64,000 nucleotides of DNA. Source: Streptomyces sp. SJL17-4 (GTDB lineage: Bacteria > Actinomycetota > Actinomycetes > Streptomycetales > Streptomycetaceae). Shown in pieces: positions 52,699 to 63,155 of the stretch; positions within the stretch are counted from its first letter, which is position 1, and the number at the start of each line of letters is the position of its first letter. The notes below the pieces were generated by a model, which ran no database searches, was not told the origin of the DNA, and saw only the letters and a list, made by a program, of their open reading frames with translations. A program made the position numbers and the translations under genes. The stretch is from NCBI RefSeq assembly GCF_036826855.1, contig NZ_CP104578.1, forward strand, positions 5,367,501 to 5,431,500. Reading direction: 5' to 3'.

Positions 52699-53786
52699 GC
52701 ACGGCCCTCCGCGAGGCCGGGCCACGGACCCCCGTCCGGGCCCCGGCCCTGGCCCCCGCGCGCCTCCGGTACGCCCTGGTCGTCGCCGGGCTCGTCCTCG
52801 CCCTCGCCGCCGCGGCCCTCGCCGCGCTCGCCCTCGGCTCCGTCCGCGTCCCGCCCGGCCAGGTCCTCGACGCCCTCACCGGACGCGCCGCCGACCCCTC
52901 CCCGTACCGGACGATCGTCCTCGACGTACGGCTGCCCCGGGTCCTGCTCGGCGCGGTCGTCGGCGCCGGACTCGCCGTCGTCGGAGCCGTCCTCCAGGCC
53001 CTCGTCCGCAACCGGCTCGCCGACCCCTTCCTCCTCGGGATCTCCTCCGGCGCCTCCGCCGGAGCCGTCCTCGTCCTGGTCGCCGGCGGGGGAGTGGGCC
53101 TCGTCGGAGGCGTGACCACCACGCTCGCCCTGCCCGCCGGCGCCTTCGCGGGCGCCCTGCTCTCCCTCGTCCTCGTCTACGGGCTCGCGCGCCGCGGAGG
53201 GACCCTGACCAGCACCCGGCTCGTCCTCGCCGGAGTCGCCGTCTCCTACATCCTGTCCGCCCTCGCCACCCTGCTCCTCGTCGTCGCCGGACGCCCCGAG
53301 CAGTTCCAGGAGGCCATGTACTGGTCCCTCGGCGGCCTCGGCAGCGCCCGCTGGGACACCCTCGCCCTGCCCGCCGTCGCCCTCGCCGTCGGCGTCGCCG
53401 CCCTCCTCACCCTCGCCCGCCCCCTCGACCTGCTCCTCGTCGGCGAGGAGGGCGCCACCGTCCTCGGCCTGGACACCGCCCGCTTCCGCGCCGCCGTCTT
53501 CGTCCTCGCCTCCCTCGTCACCGCCGTCATGGTCGCCGCGAGCGGAGCCGTCGGCTTCGTCGGCCTGATGGCCCCGCACGCCGCCCGGCTCGCCGTCGGC
53601 GCCCCGCACCGCCGGCTCCTCCCCGTCGCCGCGCTCGGCGGAGCACTCGCCCTGGTCCTCGCCGACCTCGCTGCCCGGACCCTCGCCGCACCCCAGGACA
53701 TCCCCGTCGGCATCCTCACCGCCCTCACCGGCGGCCCGTTCTTCCTCTGGCTGATGCGCCGCCGCCCGGAAGGAGCCCCGCTGTGA
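52695..53786 (+). CDS. FecCD/BtuC-type ABC transporter permease
   Basis: A 363-residue permease with about ten hydrophobic helices, including VRLPRVLLGAVVGAGLAVVGAVLQALVRNRLADP and GAVGFVGLMAPHAARLAVG, both hallmarks of the BtuC/FecCD family. It should form the homodimeric channel of the importer. The ATG at 52695 overlaps the binding-protein stop. The end of the gene is duplicated just downstream (53770-53836). Confidence 0.93.
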   Translation: MSTALREAGPRTPVRAPALAPARLRYALVVAGLVLALAAAALAALALGSVRVPPGQVLDALTGRAADPSPYRTIVLDVRLPRVLLGAVVGAGLAVVGAVLQALVRNRLADPFLLGISSGASAGAVLVLVAGGGVGLVGGVTTTLALPAGAFAGALLSLVLVYGLARRGGTLTSTRLVLAGVAVSYILSALATLLLVVAGRPEQFQEAMYWSLGGLGSARWDTLALPAVALAVGVAALLTLARPLDLLLVGEEGATVLGLDTARFRAAVFVLASLVTAVMVAASGAVGFVGLMAPHAARLAVGAPHRRLLPVAALGGALALVLADLAARTLAAPQDIPVGILTALTGGPFFLWLMRRRPEGAPL

Positions 53787-53836
53787 CCCGCCGGAAGGAG
53801 CCCCCTGCGACCCGCCCGGAAGGAGCACCGCTGTGA
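53783..53836 (+). CDS. 17-residue overlapping mini-ORF linking permease and ATPase genes
   Basis: GTG at 53783 overlaps the permease stop and the TGA at 53834-53836 overlaps the ATPase GTG start, giving MTRRKEPPATRPEGAPL. Its last residues RPEGAPL repeat the permease C-terminus. Three near-copies of a CCGGAAGGAGC ribosome site lie inside. It may couple translation, or be a mere duplication. Confidence 0.4.
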   Translation: MTRRKEPPATRPEGAPL

Positions 53837-54618
53837 CCGAACTGCGCCTGCGCGGCCTCTCGTACGAGAACCGGCTCCGCTCCGTCGATCTCACCGTCCG
53901 CCCCGGCGAGACCGTCGGCCTCATCGGCCCCAACGGCAGCGGCAAGACCACCCTCCTGCGCTGCGTCTACGGCACCCTCACCCCCACGGCGGGCCGCGCC
54001 CTCCTCGACGGCGACGACCTCCACGCCCTCGGCCCCAAGGCCCGCGCCCGCCGTGTCGCCACCGTCCCCCAGGACAGCACCCTCGCATTCGAACTCACCG
54101 TCGGCGAACTCGTCGCCCTCGGCCGCTCCCCGCACAAACGGTTCTGGGAGGGCGACACCGGCGCCGACCGGGAGCGCGTCGAGGCCGCCCTCGCCCGCGT
54201 CGGCCTCGCGGACCTCGCCGACCGCCCGTACCCCACCCTCTCCGGCGGCGAACGCCAACGCGCCCTGGTCGCCCGCGCCCTCGTCCAGGACCCGGCCCTC
54301 CTCGTCCTCGACGAACCCACCAACCACCTGGACATCCGCCACCAGCTCGACGTCCTCGCGCTCGTCCGCACCCTGGGCACCACCAACCTGCTCGCGCTGC
54401 ACGACCTCAACCTCGCGGGGGCGTACTGCGACCGGATCTACGTCCTGGAGCGCGGAAGGCTCGTCACCGGCGGCACACCCGCCGAGGTCCTCACCCCCGC
54501 CCTCCTGGAGGCCGTCTACGGGGTGGATGCCGAGGTCATCCCGCATCCGAGGACGGGGAGCCCCACCGTCCTCTTCCAGCACCGTCCGGCAGTCGGTCAG
54601 GAATCATCCACCATGTGA
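53833..54618 (+). CDS. BtuD-like ABC transporter ATP-binding protein
   Basis: A 261-residue ATPase with Walker A (GPNGSGKTTLL), Q-loop (VPQDST), signature LSGGERQRALVARAL and Walker B (LLVLDEPTNHLD), followed by the H-loop (ALHDLN). It completes a BtuFCD-like corrinoid importer with the two preceding genes. GTG at 53833 has GGAAGGAGC upstream. The final gene of this operon is followed by a 38-residue leader peptide gene. Confidence 0.94.
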   Translation: MTELRLRGLSYENRLRSVDLTVRPGETVGLIGPNGSGKTTLLRCVYGTLTPTAGRALLDGDDLHALGPKARARRVATVPQDSTLAFELTVGELVALGRSPHKRFWEGDTGADRERVEAALARVGLADLADRPYPTLSGGERQRALVARALVQDPALLVLDEPTNHLDIRHQLDVLALVRTLGTTNLLALHDLNLAGAYCDRIYVLERGRLVTGGTPAEVLTPALLEAVYGVDAEVIPHPRTGSPTVLFQHRPAVGQESSTM

Positions 54619-54662
54619 GATCACATTCCGAAACCCGGACCGGGAATCGATACGATGAGCCC

Positions 54663-56106
<1,444 letters not shown>

Positions 56107-56161
56107 CGCCCCCCGTTGCCTGAACCCGCACCACGCGGGCCCGCACCGAAAGCCGGTAGGG

Positions 56162-56656
56162 CTACCGCGCCAGATGGCGGACCCGGTCCCAGACGACCGG
56201 GTCCGCCATCCCCGCTTTCCGCCGGAAATCAACCACCGGCACCTCGCGGAGCTCATCCGTCTCCAGAAAGCTCGGCCGCCCCTGCGCGTCACCCACCGCG
56301 CCCGGCGGCAGCGCGATCACACCCGGCCGCTCGTCGTGGTACTTGCTGGTGATCTTCGCGACGAGCGCGCAGTCCCCCCGTACCGACAGCACCAGACAGG
56401 GCCGGTCCTTGGACCCGGGCCCGTCCTCGAAGGGCACGTCCGCCCACCAGATCTCCGCGGCCCGCGGCAACCGCGACGGAGCCTGCCGCGGCCCCGCGGG
56501 CCGACCGGGCGGCCGGGTCGGCGGCCGGGTCCGTCCCGAGGGCGAGGGCCGCCGTCCCCGCTGCGGGCGCGACGACCGCCTCCACCCGTCGGCGAGCGCC
56601 ACCACCAGCGCGATCACCACGACCGCGACCAGCGCGGGCCACCACGACGTGTCCAT
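56162..56656 (-). CDS. Membrane-anchored PemK/MazF-like protein
   Basis: A 164-residue protein with an N-terminal membrane span (WWPALVAVVVIALVVALADGW), a Pro/Arg-rich linker, and a PemK/MazF-like domain from about residue 68 (EIWWADVPFEDGPGSKDRPCLVLSV) to the end. MazF toxins are mRNA endonucleases, but no antitoxin gene is adjacent and the membrane anchor is unusual. It may not be a toxin. It is convergent with cysM. Confidence 0.8.
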   Translation of the reverse strand: MDTSWWPALVAVVVIALVVALADGWRRSSRPQRGRRPSPSGRTRPPTRPPGRPAGPRQAPSRLPRAAEIWWADVPFEDGPGSKDRPCLVLSVRGDCALVAKITSKYHDERPGVIALPPGAVGDAQGRPSFLETDELREVPVVDFRRKAGMADPVVWDRVRHLAR

Positions 56657-56860
56657 ACCTCAAGACGGTACCGGCGCACGGCTCACGTCGCCGACGCGGC
56701 CCGCCATCCATCCGAACCGGTGACAGAGCCCGTGAGTTCGCCCACAACAGGCCACCGCAAAGGAGCGACAGGCCCGGCAGCGCCTTACGCTCGACAGACC
56801 GCACAGCCTCCCCCCTTCCCCAGCGCGCTTTCCGTATCCGTCCACGGAGGTTCACGCTCC

Positions 56861-57613
56861 ATGAAGCTCACCGTCGTCGGCTGCTCCGGGTCGTTCCCGT
56901 CCGCGGATTCGGCCTGTTCGAGCTACCTCGTCGAGGCCGACGGCTTCCGGCTGCTCCTCGACATGGGCAACGGCGCCCTGGGCGAGCTGCAGCGACACAT
57001 CGGTCTGTACGACCTCGACGCGATCTTCCTCAGCCATCTGCACGCGGACCACTGCATCGACATGTGCGGGTACTTCGTCGCCCGCTACTACCGGCACGAG
57101 GGCGGACGCTGCGACGCGATCCCCGTCTACGCCCCGGAGGGCGCCGAGCAGCGCCTGACCACGGCGTACGCGGACACCCCGTCGCCCACCTCGATGAGCG
57201 AGGTCTTCGACTTCCGCACCCTGAAGTCGGGCGCCTTCGAGATCGGCCCGTTCTCCGTCCGTACGGAGAAGGTGTGCCACCCGGTCGAGGCGTACGGCAT
57301 CCGGGTCGAGCACGACGGCCGCTCGCTGACGTACTCCGGGGACACCGGGGTCTGCGAGTCGCTGCACAAGCTCGCCGAGGGCACGGACCTCTTCCTCTGC
57401 GAGGCCTCCTTCACCCACGGCAAGGAGGACATCCCGGCCCTCCACCTCAACGGCCGCGAGGCGGGCGCCGAGGCGACCCGCTCGTCGGTGGGCCGGCTGG
57501 TCCTCACCCACATCCCGCCGTGGACGGACGGCGAGCAGAACCTGGCGGACGCGCGCGCGGTGTACTCCGGGCCGTCGGAGCTGGCGAGGCCGGGCGCGGT
57601 CTACGAGATCTGA
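56861..57613 (+). CDS. Metallo-beta-lactamase-fold hydrolase (Rv1339-like phosphodiesterase)
   Basis: A 250-residue MBL-fold enzyme with the metal motif SHLHADHC (H59, H61, D63, H64) and later GDTG. The gene order (cysM, this gene, rph, rdgB) matches that around M. tuberculosis Rv1339, which hydrolyses cyclic nucleotides; a similar role is inferred here. ATG at 56861 with GGAGG upstream. A terminator follows. Confidence 0.86.
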   Translation: MKLTVVGCSGSFPSADSACSSYLVEADGFRLLLDMGNGALGELQRHIGLYDLDAIFLSHLHADHCIDMCGYFVARYYRHEGGRCDAIPVYAPEGAEQRLTTAYADTPSPTSMSEVFDFRTLKSGAFEIGPFSVRTEKVCHPVEAYGIRVEHDGRSLTYSGDTGVCESLHKLAEGTDLFLCEASFTHGKEDIPALHLNGREAGAEATRSSVGRLVLTHIPPWTDGEQNLADARAVYSGPSELARPGAVYEI

Positions 57614-57640
57614 GCCGTACTCGTACGCGTATGAGTACGG

Positions 57641-57677
57641 GGAAGGCCCCGGAACCTGGACGGTTCCGGGGCCTTCC
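57641..57677 (+). terminator. Strong terminator between the MBL gene and nagE2
   Basis: A perfect 16-bp stem (57641-57656 with 57662-57677) and 5-base loop between convergent genes; it may serve both. Confidence 0.88.
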
Positions 57678-57694
57678 CTTCGTACGGGTGAGGC

Positions 57695-58960
57695 TCACGC
57701 CTTGGTGAGGTCCTCGATCTCCTCGTCGGGCTCGCGGCCCGGCGTCGGGAGGTTGAACTTGGTGATCGCGAAGCGGAAGACCACGTAGTAGATCGCCGCG
57801 AAGACGAGACCGATCGGGATGATCAGCCACGGCTTGGTCGCGAGGTTCCAGTTCAGCAGGTAGTCGATACCGCCGGCCGAGAAGGTGAAGCCCGCGTGGA
57901 CACCGAAGGCCCAGGTGACGGCCATGGACACGGCGGTCAGGACGGCGTGGATCGCGTACAGGACCGGCGCGATGAACATGAAGGTGAACTCGATCGGCTC
58001 CGTGATGCCGGTGACGAAGGAGGTCAGCGCGAGGGAGACCATCATGCCCATCACGGCCTTGCGGCGCTCGGGGCGAGCGGCGTGGGCGATGGCGATGGCG
58101 GCGGCCGGGAGGCCGAACATCATGATCGGGAAGAAGCCCGACATGAAGATTCCGGCGCTCGGGTCACCGGCGAAGAAGCGGTTGAGGTCACCGTGGACGA
58201 CCTCGCCGGCGGCGTTGGTGAAGTCACCGATCTGGAACCAGGAGACGGTGTTCACGAACTGGTGCATGCCGACGGGGATCAGCGCGCGGTTGATGAGGCC
58301 GAAGAGGCCGGCGCCACCGGCGCCGAGGCCGGTCATCCACTCGCCGAAGCTGGAGATGCCCTCGCCGATGGGCTCCCAGACCAGGCCGAAGACGACACCG
58401 ACGAGGGTGCCGACGAAGGCCATGATGATCGGGACGAGACGGCGGCCGTTGAAGAAGCCGAGCCAGTCGACGAGCTTGGTCCGGTGGAACTTCTGCCACA
58501 GGACGGCCGCTATGAGACCCATCAGGATGCCGCCGAGGACACCGGGGTTGTTGAACTTCGCGGCGACGTCGACACCCTTGTTGGCGGTCGTGTTGACCAC
58601 GGCGTCGGCGATGGGGAAGGCCTTCAGCACGTTGCTGTAGACCAGGAAGCCGACGAGCGCGGCCAGGGCGGTGGAGCCGTCCGCCTTCTTGGCGAAGCCG
58701 ATGGCGACACCGATGCAGAAGAGCAGGGGCAGGTTGTCGAAGACCGCGCCGCCGGCGGTGGCGAAGACGGAGGCGACCTTGTCCCAGCCGAGACCCTTGT
58801 CGCCGAACACGTCGGGCTGGCCGAGACGGAGCAAGATACCCGCGGCCGGCAGCACGGCGATCGGCAGCTGCAGGCTGCGACCGACCTTCTGCAGGCCCTG
58901 GAACAGGCCGGATCCGCGCTTCTTCGCGGGAGCGGCGGCCTGGGCGGTGGCCGTACTCAT
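57695..58960 (-). CDS. nagE2: PTS N-acetylglucosamine transporter EIIC (NagE2)
   Basis: A 421-residue EIIC permease without a fused EIIB, with about ten membrane segments: KVGRSLQLPIAVLPAAGILLRLGQPDVFG at the start, FVTGITEPIEFTFMFIAP, and NGRRLVPIIMAFVG. It imports GlcNAc with phosphorylation from a separate EIIB (nagF nearby). The name rests on family and recalled synteny; in S. coelicolor NagE2 is the active transporter. ATG at 58960, GGAGGAAG upstream. Three dre sites lie 75-121 bp upstream. Confidence 0.93.
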   Translation of the reverse strand: MSTATAQAAAPAKKRGSGLFQGLQKVGRSLQLPIAVLPAAGILLRLGQPDVFGDKGLGWDKVASVFATAGGAVFDNLPLLFCIGVAIGFAKKADGSTALAALVGFLVYSNVLKAFPIADAVVNTTANKGVDVAAKFNNPGVLGGILMGLIAAVLWQKFHRTKLVDWLGFFNGRRLVPIIMAFVGTLVGVVFGLVWEPIGEGISSFGEWMTGLGAGGAGLFGLINRALIPVGMHQFVNTVSWFQIGDFTNAAGEVVHGDLNRFFAGDPSAGIFMSGFFPIMMFGLPAAAIAIAHAARPERRKAVMGMMVSLALTSFVTGITEPIEFTFMFIAPVLYAIHAVLTAVSMAVTWAFGVHAGFTFSAGGIDYLLNWNLATKPWLIIPIGLVFAAIYYVVFRFAITKFNLPTPGREPDEEIEDLTKA

Positions 58961-59034
58961 CAACTTCCTCCAGTAAGGCAAGGCGCCGCCAGAGGACAGT
59001 GGAAAGGGGGGGACGGCGACGTCTCGTGGAACGC

Positions 59035-59081
59035 GGTGGTCTGGACCGCGTGGTCTACACCAATGAGTGGTGTAGACCAGT
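59035..59081. promoter_or_regulatory. Cluster of dre-like DasR operators upstream of nagE2
   Basis: Three sites: AGTGGTGTAGACCAGT (59066-59081, 15/16 matches to the dre consensus), CGTGGTCTACACCAAT (59049-59064, 13/16) and GGTGGTCTGGACCGCG (59035-59050, 12/16). They are nearly contiguous. DasR should repress nagE2 until GlcNAc-6-P accumulates. Confidence 0.85.
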
Positions 59082-59153
59082 TGTAGCACGTGAGACTTAG
59101 ATAAGGAACCTGCGAATTTTGTGTGCTCAGCCATAGCTGGAAATGCACGACAT

Positions 59154-59185
59154 AAGGCCCCCGGACCGTCAGGTCCAGGGGCCTT
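59154..59185 (-). terminator. Terminator after nagE1
   Basis: A 14-bp stem with one mismatch (59154-59167 with 59172-59185), 64 bp beyond the nagE1 stop. Confidence 0.75.
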
Positions 59186-59249
59186 TCGCGGGCCTTATGA
59201 AGGGGACGAAAGCCCCGGATCGGTCAGGCCTCGGAGGGTGCCGGCGGGG

Positions 59250-60548
59250 TCACTTGATGTTGTCCCGCTCCATCTCCTCCTCGACCTCCTCCGGTTCGCG
59301 GCCGGGCGTCGGGAGGTTGAACTTGGTGATCGCGAACCGGAAGATCGCGTAGTACACGACCGCGAAGGCGAGACCGATCGGAATGATCAGCCACGGCTTC
59401 GTCGCCAGGTTCCAGTTGATCACGTAGTCGATCAGACCGGCCGAGAAGCTGAAGCCGTCCTTCACCCCGAGCGCCCAGGTCACCGCCATCGACACACCCG
59501 TGAGCACCGCGTGGATCGCGTACAGCAGCGGCGCGATGAAGAGGAACGAGTACTCGATCGGCTCGGTGATGCCGGTGACGAACGAGGTCAGCGCGACCGA
59601 CAGCATCATGCCGCCGACCTCCTTGCGCCGGTGCGGCCTGGCGCAGTGGGTGATCGCCAGCGCGGCCGCCGGAAGCGCGAACATCATGATCGGGAAGAAG
59701 CCCGTCAGGAACTGGCCGGCGTTCGGGTCGCCCGCGAGGAACATGGGGATGTCGCCATGGACCGTCGTACCGTCCGGCTTCTCGTACGTGCCGAACTGGA
59801 ACCAGATCGGCACGTTCAGGAACTGGTGCAGGCCGATGACGAGCAGCGCCCGGTTCGCCAGACCGAAGATGCCCGAACCCCACGAACCGAGTCCCACCAG
59901 CCAGTCGCTGAAGTTCTCCAGACCCTCACCGATCGGCGGCCAGACCCACAGGCACAGCGCGGCGAACGCGATCGCCACGAACGTCATGATGATCGGGACC
60001 AGACGGCGGCCGTTGAAGAAGCCCAGCCAGTCGACCAGCTTCGTCCGGTGGTACCGCTGCCACAGGTACGCGGTGAGCAGACCCATCACGATGCCGCCGA
60101 AGACACCGGGATTCTGGTACGTGTAACCGGCGAAGGAGTCGTCGACGGCGAGGCAGCCACCGCTGATGTCCTTCGTCCCCGCCGGGCAGTCCTTCGGAAA
60201 CTGGCGCAGCACGTTGAAGTAGACGAGGAAGCCGACGACCGCCGCGAGCGCGGTCGAGCCGTCCGACTTCTTCGCCATGCCGATCGCGACACCGATGCAG
60301 AACAGCAGCGGAAGACCGAGGTTGCCGTCGAGGAGGGCCCCGCCCGCGCCCGCCATCACCTTGGCGACGTTGTCCCAGCCGAGACCTTCCGCGCCGAAGA
60401 CGTCCGGCTGCCCGAGCCGATTGATGATGCCGGCGGCCGGCAGCACGGCGATGGGGAGCTGAAGACTGCGCCCCATCTTCTGCAGCCCCTGGAAGAGTCC
60501 GCCCCATAGGGACTTCTGCGGCCGCGCCGCGGCGCTGTCCGTACTCAT
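59250..60548 (-). CDS. nagE1: PTS N-acetylglucosamine-type transporter EIIC (NagE1)
   Basis: A 432-residue EIIC paralogue of NagE2 with the same layout (KMGRSLQLPIAVLPAAG; FVTGITEPIEYSFLFIAP) and almost the same last 20 residues. It differs by an insert containing CPAGTKDISGGC after residue 115. It is likely a duplicate with overlapping or altered specificity. ATG at 60548. A near-perfect dre lies 48 bp upstream. Confidence 0.92.
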   Translation of the reverse strand: MSTDSAAARPQKSLWGGLFQGLQKMGRSLQLPIAVLPAAGIINRLGQPDVFGAEGLGWDNVAKVMAGAGGALLDGNLGLPLLFCIGVAIGMAKKSDGSTALAAVVGFLVYFNVLRQFPKDCPAGTKDISGGCLAVDDSFAGYTYQNPGVFGGIVMGLLTAYLWQRYHRTKLVDWLGFFNGRRLVPIIMTFVAIAFAALCLWVWPPIGEGLENFSDWLVGLGSWGSGIFGLANRALLVIGLHQFLNVPIWFQFGTYEKPDGTTVHGDIPMFLAGDPNAGQFLTGFFPIMMFALPAAALAITHCARPHRRKEVGGMMLSVALTSFVTGITEPIEYSFLFIAPLLYAIHAVLTGVSMAVTWALGVKDGFSFSAGLIDYVINWNLATKPWLIIPIGLAFAVVYYAIFRFAITKFNLPTPGREPEEVEEEMERDNIK

Positions 60549-60595
60549 CGGCGTCCTCCCTGCCCGGAACAAGCCGGGTCCGCATCTCGTTGCAC

Positions 60596-60611
60596 ACTGG
60601 TGTAGACCAGT
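60596..60611. promoter_or_regulatory. dre DasR operator between nagE1 and nagF
   Basis: ACTGGTGTAGACCAGT, 15 of 16 matches to the dre consensus, in the 236-bp divergent promoter region of nagE1 and nagF. Confidence 0.88.
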
Positions 60612-60784
60612 TGCGATAGGCTCCCCGGAGCCCGCTGAGGACAGGCCGCCGGTGATCGTCATCATTCGGTAGAACGATGGCACTCGCTCGCGAAGTTGGG
60701 CCAACCGTGGGTTACCGTGACAAAGCGGACCGCAGGTGCGCCGAGATTCGCGTACGGGCGAACGGAACGGACAGGGAGAAACAC

Positions 60785-61018
60785 ATGGCCAGCAAGGCTG
60801 AGAAGATCGTCGCCGGGCTCGGCGGCATCGAGAACATCGAAGAGGTCGAAGGCTGCATCACCCGCCTGCGCACCGAGGTCGTGGACCCGTCCAAGGTCGA
60901 CGAGGCCGCCCTCAAGGCCGCCGGCGCCCACGGCGTCGTCAAGATGGGCACCGCGATCCAGGTCGTCATCGGCACCGACGCCGACCCGATCGCCGCCGAC
61001 ATCGAAGACATGATGTAA
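60785..61018 (+). CDS. nagF: PTS N-acetylglucosamine EIIB component (NagF)
   Basis: A 77-residue glucose-family EIIB protein carrying the phospho-Cys in EVEGCITRLRTEV (C24). It transfers phosphate from EIIA to the sugar at the EIIC NagE2 or NagE1. ATG at 60785 with GGGAG upstream. It is divergent from nagE1 and followed by a terminator. EIIA (Crr) is not in the window. Confidence 0.94.
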   Translation: MASKAEKIVAGLGGIENIEEVEGCITRLRTEVVDPSKVDEAALKAAGAHGVVKMGTAIQVVIGTDADPIAADIEDMM

Positions 61019-61032
61019 GCAGCCGCATCAGC

Positions 61033-61068
61033 CGAAGGGCCCGTTCCGGCAGGGGAACGGGCCCTTCG
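61033..61068 (+). terminator. Terminator after nagF
   Basis: A perfect 15-bp stem (61033-61047 with 61054-61068) and 6-base loop. Confidence 0.9.
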
Positions 61069-61148
61069 TCATGTACGGCGCCGCAGGGCCGCGGACGCCC
61101 CACCGCGACGGGAACGGGCCCCTCCCCGTATCCCGCTAGGCTCGTCCC

Positions 61149-61880
<732 letters not shown>

Positions 61881-61970
61881 CCCCGCACTGCGTCCTGACG
61901 GGCGGGCCTACGGATAAGCTCCGTGCGCCCGTCCGTCGTTCATATGTACGCACCTGGGGGAGGACCCGCC

Positions 61971-62351
61971 TTGAAGCGCCGTCTCGCACTCGCCGTGGCC
62001 ACGGCCGCCGCACTCACCACCGTCCTGAGCGGCTGCGGAGCCCTCGACAAAGCAATGGACTGCGTCAAGACCGCCGACGCGATAGCCACCTCGGTGAACA
62101 ACCTCCAGCAGGCGGTCTCCAACGCCTCGAACGACGCCACCCAGATCGAGGAATCCCTCAACTCCATCTCCACGGAACTGGGCAACCTCAAGAACGCCAC
62201 GGACAACGCCGACCTCTCCAAGGCGGTCGACGACCTCACCAAGGGCGTCGACACCGTCCGCACCGCCGTCAAGAACGGCGACACCACCCCGGACATCACC
62301 CCCATCACCGACGCGGCCACCGAGATCGGCAAGGTCTGCACGCCGGGATAA
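61971..62351 (+). CDS. Small lipoprotein with coiled-coil
   Basis: A 126-residue lipoprotein: a basic N-terminus, a hydrophobic stretch and a lipobox LSGC with C22. The rest is helical with heptad-like patterns (VNNLQQAVSNASNDATQIEE). Function unknown. TTG at 61971 is chosen because GGGGGAGGA lies 8 bp upstream; an ATG at 61944 is an alternative. It lies between rph and rdgB. Confidence 0.78.
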   Translation: MKRRLALAVATAAALTTVLSGCGALDKAMDCVKTADAIATSVNNLQQAVSNASNDATQIEESLNSISTELGNLKNATDNADLSKAVDDLTKGVDTVRTAVKNGDTTPDITPITDAATEIGKVCTPG

Positions 62352-62359
62352 TCGACGGC

Positions 62360-62962
62360 ATGACCCGTCTGATCCTCGCCACCCGCAACGCGGGCAAGAT
62401 CACCGAACTCCACGCGATCCTCGCCGACGCAGGTCTCGACCTGGAACTCGTCGGCGCGGACGCGTACCCGGAGATCCCCGACGTCAAGGAAACCGGCGTC
62501 ACCTTCGCCGAGAACGCCCTCCTCAAAGCCCACGCCCTGGCCCAGGCCACCGGCCTGCCGGCCGTCGCCGACGACTCCGGCCTCTGCGTCGACGTCCTCA
62601 ACGGCGCGCCGGGCATCTTCTCGGCCCGCTGGTCGGGCACGCACGGCGACGACCGCGCGAACCTGAACCTCCTCCTGGCCCAGCTCTCGGACATCGCCGA
62701 CGAACACCGAGGCGCCCACTTCGCCTGCGCGGCGGCCCTGGCCCTGCCCGACGGCACGGAACGCGTCGTGGAAGGCACGATGCCAGGCACCCTCCGCCAC
62801 GCCCCCACAGGCACGAACGGCTTCGGCTACGACCCGATCCTCCAGCCGAACGGCCACGAGGTCACCTGCGCGGAACTGACCCCGGCGGAAAAGAACGCCA
62901 TCAGCCACCGAGGCAAGGCGTTCCGCGCCCTGGTACCGGTGGTGAGGGAACTGCTGGGCTGA
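62360..62962 (+). CDS. rdgB: RdgB/HAM1 non-canonical purine NTP pyrophosphatase
   Basis: Removes dITP, ITP and XTP from the nucleotide pool. The 200 residues match the family: LILATRNAGKITELHAIL, VTFAENALLKAHALAQATGLPAVADDSGLCVDVLNGAPGIFSARW and GTNGFGYDPI. ATG at 62360, 8 bases after the lipoprotein stop, so probably co-transcribed. A terminator follows. Confidence 0.96.
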   Translation: MTRLILATRNAGKITELHAILADAGLDLELVGADAYPEIPDVKETGVTFAENALLKAHALAQATGLPAVADDSGLCVDVLNGAPGIFSARWSGTHGDDRANLNLLLAQLSDIADEHRGAHFACAAALALPDGTERVVEGTMPGTLRHAPTGTNGFGYDPILQPNGHEVTCAELTPAEKNAISHRGKAFRALVPVVRELLG

Positions 62963-62971
62963 AGGTTACGG

Positions 62972-63008
62972 CGAAGGCCTCACCCAGAAACTTTGGGTGA
63001 GGCCTTCG
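62972..63008. terminator. Bidirectional terminator between rdgB and tRNA-Leu
   Basis: A perfect 15-bp stem (62972-62986 with 62994-63008) between two convergent transcription units. Confidence 0.88.
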
Positions 63009-63021
63009 ATTTCACGGTGTG

Positions 63022-63104
63022 TGCGGCCTGAGGGATTCGAACCCTCACGGGATTGCTCCCATCGCGACCTAAACGCGAGGCGTCTGCCGTTCCGCCAAGG
63101 CCGC
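63022..63104 (-). tRNA. tRNA-Leu (anticodon UAG)
   Basis: The reverse complement gives a class II tRNA: acceptor GCGGCCT/AGGCCGC (63098-63104 with 63023-63029), a long variable arm, and an anticodon stem TCGCG/CGCGA around TTTAGGT, anticodon UAG at 63069-63071 (reads CUA). CCA is not encoded. It is not bldA, which has UAA. Confidence 0.92.
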
Positions 63105-63155
63105 TGGTCGCCTGCCATGGTAGCGGGCAGGCGCCTGGCGTGAGTACGGATGTTG

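Noticed and set aside
63022..63104. tRNA-Leu taken as bldA
   Set aside because: The anticodon is UAG, not UAA, so it does not read TTA codons.
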